Shown: piece after piece, positions 8,682 through 16,430 of the stretch
How positions within the stretch are numbered: the first letter of the stretch is position 1
Layout: the number at the start of each line of letters is the position of its first letter
Assembly (NCBI GenBank): GCA_934726455.1
Contig: CAKVDS010000006.1
Coordinates: 1 to 64,000 of the forward strand
Length of the DNA: 64,000 bases
Source of the DNA: an uncultured Bacteroidales bacterium
GTDB lineage: Bacteria; Bacteroidota; Bacteroidia; Bacteroidales; UBA932
Reading direction: 5' to 3'
The notes under the pieces: model-generated
What the model was told of the DNA's origin: nothing
Database searches by the model: none
What the model saw: the letters and a program-made list of their open reading frames with translations, nothing else
Made by a program: the position numbers and the translations under genes

Positions 8682-9323
8682 TTATCCGGCGACCCAGACC
8701 AGGACGTGACGGTCGAAAGTCATGTACTGGAGGTGGAGTTCTTCTTCGAATCCGTCTTTCTGTATGAAAGTGGCTTCAAGTTCGCCCTCTCCGCGCAGTC
8801 TGAAATCATCCACCTCAATCTGCTCGGCAAAATCCACATTGTGCTGCGACATTTTCTTGTATACAGCTTCCTTGGCGCACCAGTAGATGGCCAGCTGCTC
8901 ATTGCGCTTGTCCTCGTCAAGGCTTTCGATCTCTTCTTCAGAAAGCGCCTTTTTCTCTACGGCTGAGAAGTCCCTGTCGAGGGACTCGCAGTCGATGCCC
9001 ACCTCCTCGGTGTCATTGAGGATGACCGCAACATAGCGGTCTGTGTGGGTTATGCTTATGTTGGTCGCGGAATTTTCTATGTACGGCTTGCCGTTGTCGT
9101 GGTGACTCAGGTATACTTTTTCACCGAACATCACATCAAGCAGTGCTCTGACAGCGAATTTCTGCTTTCTCAGTGATTCACTTTTTATATAGGATATTTC
9201 TTCAAGTTCATCTGCCGGAACTGAAGAGAGTCTGCGAAGTTCTTCTTCGGACTCGGTGATCTTCCAGACTCCCAGTTTCGAGTGGTAGTCGTCGTCGAGA
9301 TCCTGTATTAGATATAGAGCCAT
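8682..9323 (-). CDS. 4'-phosphopantetheinyl transferase superfamily protein
   Basis: A 213-residue Sfp/AcpT-type enzyme that moves phosphopantetheine from CoA to a carrier protein. Motifs are VGIDCES (Mg2+-binding Asp) and WCAKEAVYKK (catalytic Glu/Lys) in the usual order and spacing. The start at 9323 (MALYLIQD) gives the family N-terminus and lies 18 bases after an exact -7 box. It sits about 2 kb from the fab-like operon; the carrier protein it serves is not in the window. Confidence 0.88.
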   Translation of the reverse strand: MALYLIQDLDDDYHSKLGVWKITESEEELRRLSSVPADELEEISYIKSESLRKQKFAVRALLDVMFGEKVYLSHHDNGKPYIENSATNISITHTDRYVAVILNDTEEVGIDCESLDRDFSAVEKKALSEEEIESLDEDKRNEQLAIYWCAKEAVYKKMSQHNVDFAEQIEVDDFRLRGEGELEATFIQKDGFEEELHLQYMTFDRHVLVWVAG

Positions 9324-9341
9324 AAATATTTTATATCGGCG

Positions 9342-9349
9342 CAAAGATA
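9342..9349 (-). promoter_or_regulatory. -7 box of phosphopantetheinyl transferase gene
   Basis: TATCTTTG on the minus strand, exact consensus, 18 bases before the ATG at 9323. It is back to back with the mdh promoter 11 bases away. Confidence 0.65.
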
Positions 9350-9360
9350 ATGATTTTTTG

Positions 9361-9368
9361 TATATTTG
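9361..9368 (+). promoter_or_regulatory. -7 box of mdh
   Basis: TATATTTG, exact consensus, 38 bases before the ATG at 9407. An in-frame ATG at 9350 lies upstream of it and is rejected. Confidence 0.7.
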
Positions 9369-9406
9369 TCCCACTTTTGAGGAAGTACAATAATATCGAT
9401 ATTATT

Positions 9407-10399
9407 ATGAAATACCTTACTGACGAAAAGTTGCTCATTGTCGGTGCCGGCGGAATGATCGGCTCCAATATGGCACAGACTGCCCTTATGCTCGGGCTCA
9501 CTCCTAATGTTTGTCTTTATGACATCTTCGAGCCAGGCGTACATGGCGTGGCTGAGGAGATGTATCACTGCGCATTCGAAGGCGCCAACATCACTTGGAC
9601 CGTTGACCCGGCTGTGGCTTTCAAAGATGCCAAGTACATCATCTCTTCCGGCGGCGCTCCCCGCAAGGAGGGCATGACCCGGGAGGATCTTCTCAAGGGC
9701 AACTGCCAGATCGCCGCTCAGTTCGGTGACTATATCAAGGAGTATTGCCCGGATGTGAAGCATGTCGTAGTCATCTTCAACCCTGCTGATGTGACTGCGC
9801 TCACTGCACTCATCCACTCAGGACTGAAGCCTTCACAGCTCACTTCTCTTGCTGCCCTTGACTCAACCCGCCTTCAGAGCAATCTTGCCAAGGAGTTCGG
9901 CGTTCAGCAGAGCAAGGTGACCAACGCCTATACTTATGGCGGTCACGGTGAGGCCATGGCAGTGTTCGCAAGCAAGGCCCTCATCGACGGCACCCCTCTC
10001 TCTGAAAAGAACCTTTCAGCGGAGCGCTGGGCCGAGATCAAGCACGAAACTGTGCAGGGCGGTTCCAACATCATCAAACTCCGTGGACGCAGCTCGTTCC
10101 AGAGCCCGGCGTACAACGCTGTCAAGATGATCGAGGCTGCCATGGGCGGTGCCAAGTTCACCTGGCCTGCCGGCTGCTATGTCAACTGCGACACCTGTGG
10201 CTACAAGAACGTGATGATGGCCATGCCTACAGTGATTGACGCCACCGGAGTGCACTTCACCAAGCCGGAAGGCACCGCCGAAGAGATGGCAGAACTTCAG
10301 GCTTCTTACGAGCACCTCTGCAAGATGCGTGACGAGATCGTTTCTCTCGGCATCGTTCCTCCTGTAGACGAGTGGAAGAAGTCAAACCCTAATCTGTAG
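9407..10399 (+). CDS. mdh: Malate dehydrogenase
   Basis: A 330-residue NAD-dependent malate dehydrogenase of the lactate/malate dehydrogenase fold, interconverting malate and oxaloacetate. In anaerobic Bacteroidales it runs in the reductive branch toward fumarate and succinate. Visible features are the Rossmann motif VGAGGMIGSNMA (residues 11-22), the substrate-loop region GGAPRKEGMTREDLL, the NPADV motif and the catalytic-His segment TYGGHGEAMA. It is the long Bacteroidota form. It is monocistronic, bounded by its own promoter and a strong bidirectional terminator. Confidence 0.9.
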   Translation: MKYLTDEKLLIVGAGGMIGSNMAQTALMLGLTPNVCLYDIFEPGVHGVAEEMYHCAFEGANITWTVDPAVAFKDAKYIISSGGAPRKEGMTREDLLKGNCQIAAQFGDYIKEYCPDVKHVVVIFNPADVTALTALIHSGLKPSQLTSLAALDSTRLQSNLAKEFGVQQSKVTNAYTYGGHGEAMAVFASKALIDGTPLSEKNLSAERWAEIKHETVQGGSNIIKLRGRSSFQSPAYNAVKMIEAAMGGAKFTWPAGCYVNCDTCGYKNVMMAMPTVIDATGVHFTKPEGTAEEMAELQASYEHLCKMRDEIVSLGIVPPVDEWKKSNPNL

Positions 10400-10415
10400 T
10401 TTTCGACAGACAATA

Positions 10416-10448
10416 AAAAATCCCGGGGCCTGAGGCTCCGGGATTTTT
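10416..10448. terminator. Bidirectional terminator between mdh and fabI
   Basis: The arms AAAAATCCCGG and CCGGGATTTTT form a GC-rich hairpin with A and T runs on both sides, so it can stop transcription from mdh (plus) and from the fab operon (minus), which converge here. Confidence 0.9.
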
Positions 10449-10471
10449 CGGTTCGTGTGGCTCCAAGGCCT

Positions 10472-11290
10472 TTACAGCCCTTTGCGGAAAGTGTCTATCA
10501 CGTCGGCCGTGAGGCCTGTGGATGAGAATCCTCCGTCGTGGTAGAGAGTCTGCATCGTGACATGCTTCGTCAGATCGGAAAACAAAGTCACTATGTAGTC
10601 GGCGCAGTCGGAGGCGCTGGCGTTGCCCAGAGGGGACATCTTGTCGGCGTATGCGAACATGTCCTGCATGCCCGCGATGCCGCTGCCGGCTGTCGTCAAG
10701 GTAGGGGACTGGGATACGGTGTTGATGCGCACATGTCTGTGCTTGCCGTAGATGACTCCGAAGCTTCTGGCTATGGACTCAAGCAGGGCCTTGGCGTCAG
10801 CCATGTCGTTGTATCCCTCGAATGTCCGCTGAGCCGCGATATATGTCAGGGCCGCAACAGAACCCCACTCCTTGAGCGCATCCTTGCGGTAGAGCACGTT
10901 GAGCAGCTTGTGGAAGGAGAGGGCAGAGATGTCCAGGGTCTTGCCGAAGAAGTCGTAGTTGGTGTCTTCGTAAGCCTTGCCCTTGCGGATGTTCGGGGAC
11001 ATGCCTACGGAGTGCAGGACGAAGTCGAACTGTCCGCCGAAGTGCTCCATGGTCTGATCCACGAGAGTGTTGAGGTCTTCAAGAGAGGTCGCGTCTGCCG
11101 GCACCACGAGTGCCCCGCACTGCTCCGCAAGTTCGTTGATCGTGCCGAGGCGGATGGACACGGGGGTGTTGGTGAGCACCAGCTCCGCTCCTTCTTCTTT
11201 GGCTTTAAGAGCTGCTTTCCAAGCGATTGACTGGTCGTTCAGGGCTCCGAATATGATGCCCTTCTTGCCTTTGAGTAATCCGTATGCCAT
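10472..11290 (-). CDS. fabI: Enoyl-[acyl-carrier-protein] reductase FabI
   Basis: A 272-residue short-chain dehydrogenase-type enoyl-ACP reductase that performs the last step of each fatty-acid elongation cycle with NAD(P)H. The N-terminal GALNDQSIAWKAA is the FabI variant of the Rossmann glycine motif; the catalytic pair is in YNDMADAK (Tyr-X6-Lys); SQSPTLTTAGSGI forms the substrate loop. It is last in a leftward operon, 2 bases after the dehydratase gene. The start at 11290 (MAYGLLKGK) is the family start; an upstream in-frame start would lie inside the neighbouring gene. Confidence 0.93.
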   Translation of the reverse strand: MAYGLLKGKKGIIFGALNDQSIAWKAALKAKEEGAELVLTNTPVSIRLGTINELAEQCGALVVPADATSLEDLNTLVDQTMEHFGGQFDFVLHSVGMSPNIRKGKAYEDTNYDFFGKTLDISALSFHKLLNVLYRKDALKEWGSVAALTYIAAQRTFEGYNDMADAKALLESIARSFGVIYGKHRHVRINTVSQSPTLTTAGSGIAGMQDMFAYADKMSPLGNASASDCADYIVTLFSDLTKHVTMQTLYHDGGFSSTGLTADVIDTFRKGL

Positions 11291-11292
11291 GA

Positions 11293-11727
11293 TTATTGTT
11301 TCTTGAGGTTTTCGTTCGGTACAAGCATGAATGTGAGTTTGCCCATGCAGCATACCTTGTCGTTTACAGTGGCCTTCGCTTCAACGAATACAGCCGGGCC
11401 CTTGCGGCCTATCAGGCGTGCACGGGTGCAGACGGTGTCTCCCGGAAATACTGAATGTTTGAACTTGACCCCGTCAAGCCCGGCGTAGAATGCCGTGTTT
11501 GTCTTGAGTTCTTCGGCCGGGATCAGCAGGAAACTGGCCTGTGCCATCATCTCGCACAGGATGACTCCCGGCACTACAGGATAGCCGGGAAAATGTCCGG
11601 TAGTGAAAAATTCGTTGTCGCGGATGGTGTATCTGGAGCAGACGTACTCCCCGTCCCATTCGGATTCGTCCACGAGGAGCATCGGCTCCCTGTGTGGCAG
11701 GATCTGCTTGATTTCTTCTCTGTTCAT
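11293..11727 (-). CDS. FabZ-like 3-hydroxyacyl-ACP dehydratase
   Basis: A 144-residue hotdog-fold dehydratase. LPHREPMLLVDE and GHFPGYPVVPGVILCEMMAQ carry the family His and the Glu used for dehydration of 3-hydroxyacyl-ACP. It resembles FabZ, but MLLVDE and its gene position suggest a second paralogue working with the neighbouring FabF and FabI. The ATG at 11727 overlaps the fabF stop by 4 bases (ATGA). Confidence 0.85.
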   Translation of the reverse strand: MNREEIKQILPHREPMLLVDESEWDGEYVCSRYTIRDNEFFTTGHFPGYPVVPGVILCEMMAQASFLLIPAEELKTNTAFYAGLDGVKFKHSVFPGDTVCTRARLIGRKGPAVFVEAKATVNDKVCCMGKLTFMLVPNENLKKQ

Positions 11728-12977
11728 TTGTTGAATTTTCTTAAGGCGACACAAACATTATGCCCTCCGAACCCGAGAGAGTTGGAGACGGCGATGTCAA
11801 GATCCCGTTCACGTGCAGTGAGAGGGGTGTAGTCCAGATCGCATTCCGGATCAGGGGTCGTGAGCCCGAGAGTCGGCGGCACCACCCCGTCCTTGAGGGC
11901 CAGGGCGGAGGCTATGAGCTCGGCCGCACCTGTGGCTCCGAACATGTGCCCGGTCATTGATTTGGTGGAACTTATCGAGGCGCGGTGCGCATCCTCTTCT
12001 CCCAGCGCGAGTTTGACGGCCTTGGTCTCGGCGGCATCGTTGAGGTGGGTTCCGGTGCCGTGGGCGTTGATGTAGAGGTTTTCTCCCTCCTTATATCCCG
12101 CCTGCGAGAGCGCATCTTTGATGGCTCTGGAAGCCGGGATGCCGTCCTGGCGCGGGGCTGTGTAGTGGTATGCGTCGCAGGTGCAGCCGTAGCCGCACAC
12201 TTCGGCGATTATCTCAGCGCCGCGGGCCATGGCGTGCCCGTATTCTTCGAGCATCAGAAAGGCTGCACCTTCTGCCATGACGAAACCTCCGCGGTCTTTG
12301 TCGAAAGGCCGGCAGGCTTTGGACGGATCTTCCTCCGTGGTGAGGGCCTTGCAGTTGGCGAAGCCTCCTATGGCGAGCGGGTTGAGCACCGCTTCGCTGC
12401 CGCCGGTGAGGATCGCGTCAGAGCGTCCATAGCTGATGGCAAGGTAGGCCTCTCCAATGGAGTTGGTGCTGGTGGCGCAGGCAGACACATGGGTCAGGCA
12501 CGGCCCCTGGGCGTTGTACTTGATGGCGATGTTGCCTCCGGCGATATTGGGGATCATCATCGGGATGAAGAGAGGGGAAATCCTGTCCGCGCCCTCTTCC
12601 AGGAGCACCTTGGTCTGGGCGACGAAAGTGTTCATGCCTCCGATCCCTGTGCCGGCGTAGACCCCGAACCTCTCCGGCTCAATGTTTTCTCCGGACACGA
12701 GACCGCTGGACTTCATGACCTGCGATGCGGCCGCGAGGGCGTACTGGCTGTAGAGGTCGTTGCGTCTCTTGTCCGCTCCGCTCAGGCCGAAGGCCGAAGG
12801 GTCGAAATCTTTGATGTTGCCGGCAACATGTATCGGAAGCCCGTGCAGATCCATGCCGGTAAGCGGACCTATTCCGCAGCGGCCGGACTTGAGGCTGTCC
12901 CAGAATGTGGCGATGTCATTGCCGACCGGGGAGATGACTCCCAGGCCGGTGATGACAACTCTTCTTCCATTATTCAT
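11724..12977 (-). CDS. fabF: Beta-ketoacyl-ACP synthase II (FabF family)
   Basis: A 417-residue condensing enzyme. The Cys-His-His triad with Lys is visible: VSACATSTNSIGEA (active Cys), NAHGTGTHLNDAAE (His) and SSTKSMTGHMFGATGA (Lys and His). It extends acyl-ACP by two carbons from malonyl-ACP. The start at 12977 (MNNGRRVVITGLG) is the standard FabF N-terminus and overlaps the upstream ligase gene by 8 bases. With no fabD, fabG or acpP nearby, this may be a specialised or fatty-acid-recycling set, not the main FAS cluster. Confidence 0.92.
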   Translation of the reverse strand: MNNGRRVVITGLGVISPVGNDIATFWDSLKSGRCGIGPLTGMDLHGLPIHVAGNIKDFDPSAFGLSGADKRRNDLYSQYALAAASQVMKSSGLVSGENIEPERFGVYAGTGIGGMNTFVAQTKVLLEEGADRISPLFIPMMIPNIAGGNIAIKYNAQGPCLTHVSACATSTNSIGEAYLAISYGRSDAILTGGSEAVLNPLAIGGFANCKALTTEEDPSKACRPFDKDRGGFVMAEGAAFLMLEEYGHAMARGAEIIAEVCGYGCTCDAYHYTAPRQDGIPASRAIKDALSQAGYKEGENLYINAHGTGTHLNDAAETKAVKLALGEEDAHRASISSTKSMTGHMFGATGAAELIASALALKDGVVPPTLGLTTPDPECDLDYTPLTARERDLDIAVSNSLGFGGHNVCVALRKFNK

Positions 12978-14628
12978 ACATGAACCTCCTGATGCTTCCT
13001 TTCGGAGTTTTTGAGAAAGGTTCGAAACGGAGTTCGTATGAGCTGACCTGCGAGTATGCAGGGATCTTCTTGTTGAGGGCCACGATATTGGCATCCATCA
13101 CGTTCTTGAGCGCGGCGGCGTCAAGGTCACCGGTGAGGTTGGCATCCGGGACGATTAGCGCCACGAGCTTGCCGTTGCGTGAGACGATGAGTGATTCGCC
13201 TACGTAAGGGAGAGCATTGAGTACCACCTCTATTTCCTCTGGGAAGATGTTCTGCCCGTTGGAGGAGAGGATCATGCTCTTGCAGCGGCCCACTATGAAG
13301 ACGCTCTTGTCGCTGTCGATGGTGGCGAGATCGCCTGTCCTGAACCAGCCGTCCTCGGTGAAGACGGCGTTGGTTGCTGCTTCATTTTTGTAGTAGCCCT
13401 TGAATACGACGTTGCCCTTGATGAGGATTTCTCCCGGGATATGCGCCGGATCGGCTGAATTGATCTTGAGTTCAACTCCCTCCTCGGCGATTTCTCCGCA
13501 CTCCTTGAGTTTGTAGGTGCCGAGGTGACCCAGACAGATGGTAGGGGCCGCTTCGGTCATGCCGTAGCCGGTGACGAACGGGAGACCGAGTTTTTCCACC
13601 ATAAGTTTCTCCAGATGTTCAGGGATGGCTGCGCCGCCTGTCACGAATACTTCGATGTTGCCTCCAAGCGCCTTGATGAAGATTGTCGTGAGGGCCTCGC
13701 AGAAGTCCGGGTTGTTTTTGTAGTCCTCAAGCTTCGCCGCACCGCTCTTGCTGTGGATGAACTCTCCGATGGAGTCTTCCAGAAGTTTGGTGAGGATCAG
13801 CGGAACGGCGAAGAATACATGCGGTCTGTATTTTCTGAGGGCAGGTTTGAGGTTTGCCGGTACCGGCGGTATGCAGAGCACTATAAGGTGCATTCCGAGG
13901 CAGAGCGGGGCGAGCATGTCGTAGACCATCCCGAAAATATGCGCATAGGGGAGCACACTGACGTAGTTGTCGCCCCTTCTGTAAGGGAAGTGGATCGGGA
14001 TGAGGTGGATGTTGGCCGAGAGGTTGCGGTTGGTCAGCATCACTCCTTTAGGGTTGCCGGTGGAGCCGGATGTGTACATTATTGCTGCGAGGTCGTCCAG
14101 CGAGCCGGTCTCATAGCGGATGTCTTCCGGTCTGAGTCCGTTCGGGTGGGCTTCGTTGAAGAGGACTTCGCGCTTGTTGTAGATGTCTGCGAATCCGTCG
14201 CGGGAGGCGAGGAGTTCAAGGCTCCTGGTGTCGATGGCTCCGAGAAGGTTCGGGAGGGCATTGAAGTCCATCTTGTCGAATATCGCTTTCTCCGTATAAA
14301 GGAGACGCGCGTCGGAGTGGTTGACCAGAGCTGTGGTGTCGTCTGGAGTGAAGCCGTTGAAGATCTGCACTGCCACGAAGCCCCCGATCTGGGCGGCCAG
14401 GAAAATCTTGGCCCAGTTGGAGCTGCTCCTTGCGTTGATGACAATCTTGTCCCCTTTCTTCAGCCCGGCTGCCTTCCAGCAGAGCACGAGCCTTTCAATA
14501 TCGGCAGCGAGTTCGCCGTAGGTGACGCTGCTGCTGTTGTAGTCGTCGAGAGCCGGTTTGTCCCAGCACTGCTTGACTGAATCTTCAAATGTAAGAATGA
14601 AATTGTCTTTCTGTTTGAGTTCGTACAT
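12970..14628 (-). CDS. AMP-binding acyl-CoA/acyl-ACP synthetase
   Basis: A 552-residue adenylate-forming ligase (ANL superfamily) that activates a carboxylic acid with ATP. Motifs in order: MYTSGSTGNPKGVMLTNRN (P-loop), GYGMTEAAP (A5), GWFRTGDLAT (A7 hinge Asp) and near the C-terminus KTPKGSIRRF (catalytic Lys). As first gene of an operon with FabF, FabZ-like and FabI it more probably loads fatty acids onto ACP or CoA for elongation than for beta-oxidation, but the thiol acceptor cannot be read. ATG 14628 is chosen over a TTG two codons upstream. Confidence 0.85.
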   Translation of the reverse strand: MYELKQKDNFILTFEDSVKQCWDKPALDDYNSSSVTYGELAADIERLVLCWKAAGLKKGDKIVINARSSSNWAKIFLAAQIGGFVAVQIFNGFTPDDTTALVNHSDARLLYTEKAIFDKMDFNALPNLLGAIDTRSLELLASRDGFADIYNKREVLFNEAHPNGLRPEDIRYETGSLDDLAAIMYTSGSTGNPKGVMLTNRNLSANIHLIPIHFPYRRGDNYVSVLPYAHIFGMVYDMLAPLCLGMHLIVLCIPPVPANLKPALRKYRPHVFFAVPLILTKLLEDSIGEFIHSKSGAAKLEDYKNNPDFCEALTTIFIKALGGNIEVFVTGGAAIPEHLEKLMVEKLGLPFVTGYGMTEAAPTICLGHLGTYKLKECGEIAEEGVELKINSADPAHIPGEILIKGNVVFKGYYKNEAATNAVFTEDGWFRTGDLATIDSDKSVFIVGRCKSMILSSNGQNIFPEEIEVVLNALPYVGESLIVSRNGKLVALIVPDANLTGDLDAAALKNVMDANIVALNKKIPAYSQVSSYELRFEPFSKTPKGSIRRFMYE

Positions 14629-14662
14629 CGTCAAAAAACTTTTAAAGATTAACTAACGGCGG

Positions 14663-14670
14663 CGAATGTA
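14663..14670 (-). promoter_or_regulatory. Variant -7 box (TACATTCG) of fatty-acid operon
   Basis: On the minus strand TACATTCG is one base off TAnnTTTG and ends 34 bases before the ATG at 14628. No better box is seen upstream of the operon. Confidence 0.4.
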
Positions 14671-14749
14671 GGAACATTACTTTTTATGGCGTTCTTCTTG
14701 TGGGCGTCTTTGTGGTCAAAATATCTTTATCCGTGGCGAGGATGGGGTT

Positions 14750-14787
14750 TTGTGGCGAGTTCGGAAGATTTGACGATTTCGCCACAA
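14750..14787. repeat. Inverted repeat in the gap upstream of the fatty-acid operon
   Basis: The 9-bp arms TTGTGGCGA (14750-14758) and TCGCCACAA (14779-14787) are separated by 20 bases. The pair lies about 80 bases upstream of the operon's candidate promoter and 63 bases from the trmN6 stop. It has no T run, so it is either an operator-like site or chance. The rest of the 14629-14849 gap shows nothing else. Confidence 0.3.
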
Positions 14788-14849
14788 TCGCCTTTCTACG
14801 GGCCTGTAAAGGGGTATAGAAAGTCAAAACCTGCCGTGGCAGGCATCAA

Positions 14850-15551
14850 TCAAAGGTAGAAGTCTTGTGTCAACAGGCGGTACTCCTCTGTCTTTTCACC
14901 TGCCGTTGAAAGGGTCAGAAATTCTTCTTTTACCGTGTTTTTCGTGAGGGAGAATTCCGTGATGACGCGGCGCGGAGGTTTATTTGGAGCGGTGCTGATA
15001 TGCAGCATTCTGAAAGGATGCAGTCCAAACGAAGCTGCGCATCGCCGCAGACTGTGCAGAGACTCTGAAGGCAGGATGAGTGATAGGCGTCCTCCTGTCG
15101 TGAGGTTGTCGGTGGCGAATGCGAGGATGTCCCGGTGCGAAAGCGATCCCGTATGCCTTGCAGCTGCTTCGCGGCAATCCGGATTTTCCAGAGACGAGTC
15201 GTAATAGGGAGGGTTCGAGAAAATCAGGTCGAACTTGCTGTCGGGTTTGAACTCCGAGAGAGGGGTATGTAATGCGCGGAGACGGCTTGCCCAGGGGGAG
15301 GTGCTGAAGTTGCAGGCGGCTTCTTCGGCTGAAGCCAAATCTATGTCGATGCCGGTAATCTTGCAATCCCCGCTGCGTTGTGCCGCCATCAAGGCGATCA
15401 CCCCCGTGCCCGTGCCGATATCGAGAGCGGCCTGGTCAGACGGGCGGATTGTCATCGCTGCACCGAGCAGCACGGCATCAGTCCCCACTTTGAGGGCCGA
15501 GTCCCGGTTGCGGACTTCGAACCGGCGGAATCTGAAGATGGGTTCGCCCAT
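14850..15551 (-). CDS. tRNA1(Val) (adenine(37)-N6)-methyltransferase, TrmN6-like
   Basis: A 233-residue Rossmann-fold SAM methyltransferase. Motif I is ALDIGTGTGVIALMAAQ, and the catalytic N6-adenine motif is FSNPPYYDSS. The short N-terminus FRFRRFEVRNRDSALKVGTDAVLLG is characteristic of YfiC/TrmN6, which methylates A37 of tRNA1-Val. It starts on the stop codon of the ABC ATPase gene (TAATG), so it is translationally coupled to it although the functions appear unrelated. Confidence 0.88.
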   Translation of the reverse strand: MGEPIFRFRRFEVRNRDSALKVGTDAVLLGAAMTIRPSDQAALDIGTGTGVIALMAAQRSGDCKITGIDIDLASAEEAACNFSTSPWASRLRALHTPLSEFKPDSKFDLIFSNPPYYDSSLENPDCREAAARHTGSLSHRDILAFATDNLTTGGRLSLILPSESLHSLRRCAASFGLHPFRMLHISTAPNKPPRRVITEFSLTKNTVKEEFLTLSTAGEKTEEYRLLTQDFYL

Positions 15552-16204
15552 TATACGAACATCCCGTCTTTCATCTCAAGCCTGCGGTCGCAGAGAGAAG
15601 CGAGCTGCGGGTCGTGAGTCACGATTATGATAGTCTGCCCTATAGTGTCCCGTAAGTTGAGAAATATCTTGTGTATCTCCTGTTTTGTGACGGAGTCGAG
15701 GTTGCCTGTCGGCTCATCGGCGAACAGCACGGATGGACGGTTGATGATGGCTCTCGCTATGGCTGTGCGCTGTTGTTCCCCGCCTGAGAGCTCTGAGGGC
15801 TTGTGCCCTGTTCTCTCTTCGAGACCGAGGTTTTTGAGCAGCCTGAGCGCCTCCGCCTTGGCGGTGGATGCCGGAGTCCCGGCTATCAGAGCCGGGATCA
15901 TCACATTTTCCAGTGCGGTGAACTCGGGCAGCAGATGATGCGCCTGGAATACGAATCCTATTTTGCGTCCACGGAATGTCGCCAGCTCATCGCTGCGGAG
16001 TTTAAGCACGTCTTCTCCGTCTATCTTGAGGCTTCCCCTGTCCGGGCTTGAGAGGGTGCCCAGTATCTGGAGCAGGGTTGACTTGCCTGTGCCTGATGCT
16101 CCCATTATTGAGACGGTCTCGGCAGCGTCCGCGCTGAAATCAATCCCTTTCAGTACTTCAAGCTTTCCGAAACTCTTGTGAATATCGTGTGCTTCAATGA
16201 TCAT
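15551..16204 (-). CDS. ABC transporter ATP-binding protein, LolD-like
   Basis: A 217-residue ABC ATPase. Walker A GASGTGKSTLL, signature LSGGEQQRTAIARAI, Walker B VLFADEPTGNLD and the H-loop IIVTHD are intact. The sequence is of the LolD/MacB/FtsE subgroup; LolD powers lipoprotein release from the inner membrane. No permease gene is adjacent, which is common for Bacteroidota LolD. A -7 box ends only 4 bases before the ATG, predicting a leaderless mRNA. Confidence 0.85.
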   Translation of the reverse strand: MIIEAHDIHKSFGKLEVLKGIDFSADAAETVSIMGASGTGKSTLLQILGTLSSPDRGSLKIDGEDVLKLRSDELATFRGRKIGFVFQAHHLLPEFTALENVMIPALIAGTPASTAKAEALRLLKNLGLEERTGHKPSELSGGEQQRTAIARAIINRPSVLFADEPTGNLDSVTKQEIHKIFLNLRDTIGQTIIIVTHDPQLASLCDRRLEMKDGMFV

Positions 16205-16208
16205 TACT

Positions 16209-16216
16209 CAAAGATA
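16209..16216 (-). promoter_or_regulatory. -7 box 4 bases before the LolD-like ATG
   Basis: TATCTTTG on the minus strand, exact consensus, separated from the ATG at 16204 by four bases (AGTA). If this is the promoter, the transcript starts at or within a base or two of the start codon. Confidence 0.6.
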
Positions 16217-16277
16217 GGTTCAGTTTGTAAATTATCCAAAAACTGGCGGATTATTTTGTTTTTTCGCAAAAGGTCTT

Positions 16278-16285
16278 TATATTTG
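16278..16285 (+). promoter_or_regulatory. Promoter of tRNA-Pro
   Basis: TATATTTG -7 box with a -33 TTTG at 16255-16258, a 19-base spacer, and 20 bases to the tRNA 5' end. This is one of the most complete promoters in the window. Confidence 0.75.
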
Positions 16286-16305
16286 CAGTCCCATTCAAGG
16301 GAATT

Positions 16306-16379
16306 CGGGGTGTGGCGCAGTTGGCTAGCGCATCTGGTTTGGGACCAGAGGGTCCTGTGTTCGAGTCACAGTACCCCGA
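16306..16379 (+). tRNA. tRNA-Pro (anticodon TGG)
   Basis: A 74-base cloverleaf. The acceptor arm CGGGGTG pairs with TACCCCG (final G-T), D-arm GCGCAGTTGGCTAGCGC, anticodon loop TTTGGGA giving TGG, and T-arm with GTTCGAGTC. The 3' CCA is not encoded (the next bases are CAT), so it must be added by CCA transferase. It has its own promoter and terminator. Confidence 0.95.
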
Positions 16380-16385
16380 CATTTG

Positions 16386-16416
16386 AGGACTGGCTTTCAA
16401 AGGCCAGTCCTTTTTG
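16386..16416 (+). terminator. Terminator of tRNA-Pro
   Basis: A perfect 9-bp stem AGGACTGGC/GCCAGTCCT with an 8-base loop and a following T run, starting 7 bases after the tRNA. Confidence 0.9.
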
Positions 16417-16418
16417 TT

Positions 16419-16426
16419 TATATTTG
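16419..16426 (+). promoter_or_regulatory. -7 box 4 bases before the acyltransferase ATG
   Basis: TATATTTG, exact consensus, immediately after the tRNA terminator and only four bases (CGTC) before ATG 16431. It predicts a leaderless mRNA. Confidence 0.65.
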
Positions 16427-16430
16427 CGTC

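Noticed and set aside
11985..12983. A 332-codon plus-strand frame opposite fabF, and similar long frames opposite other genes
   Set aside because: These are shadows of GC-rich coding sequence; the minus-strand FabF has all catalytic motifs.
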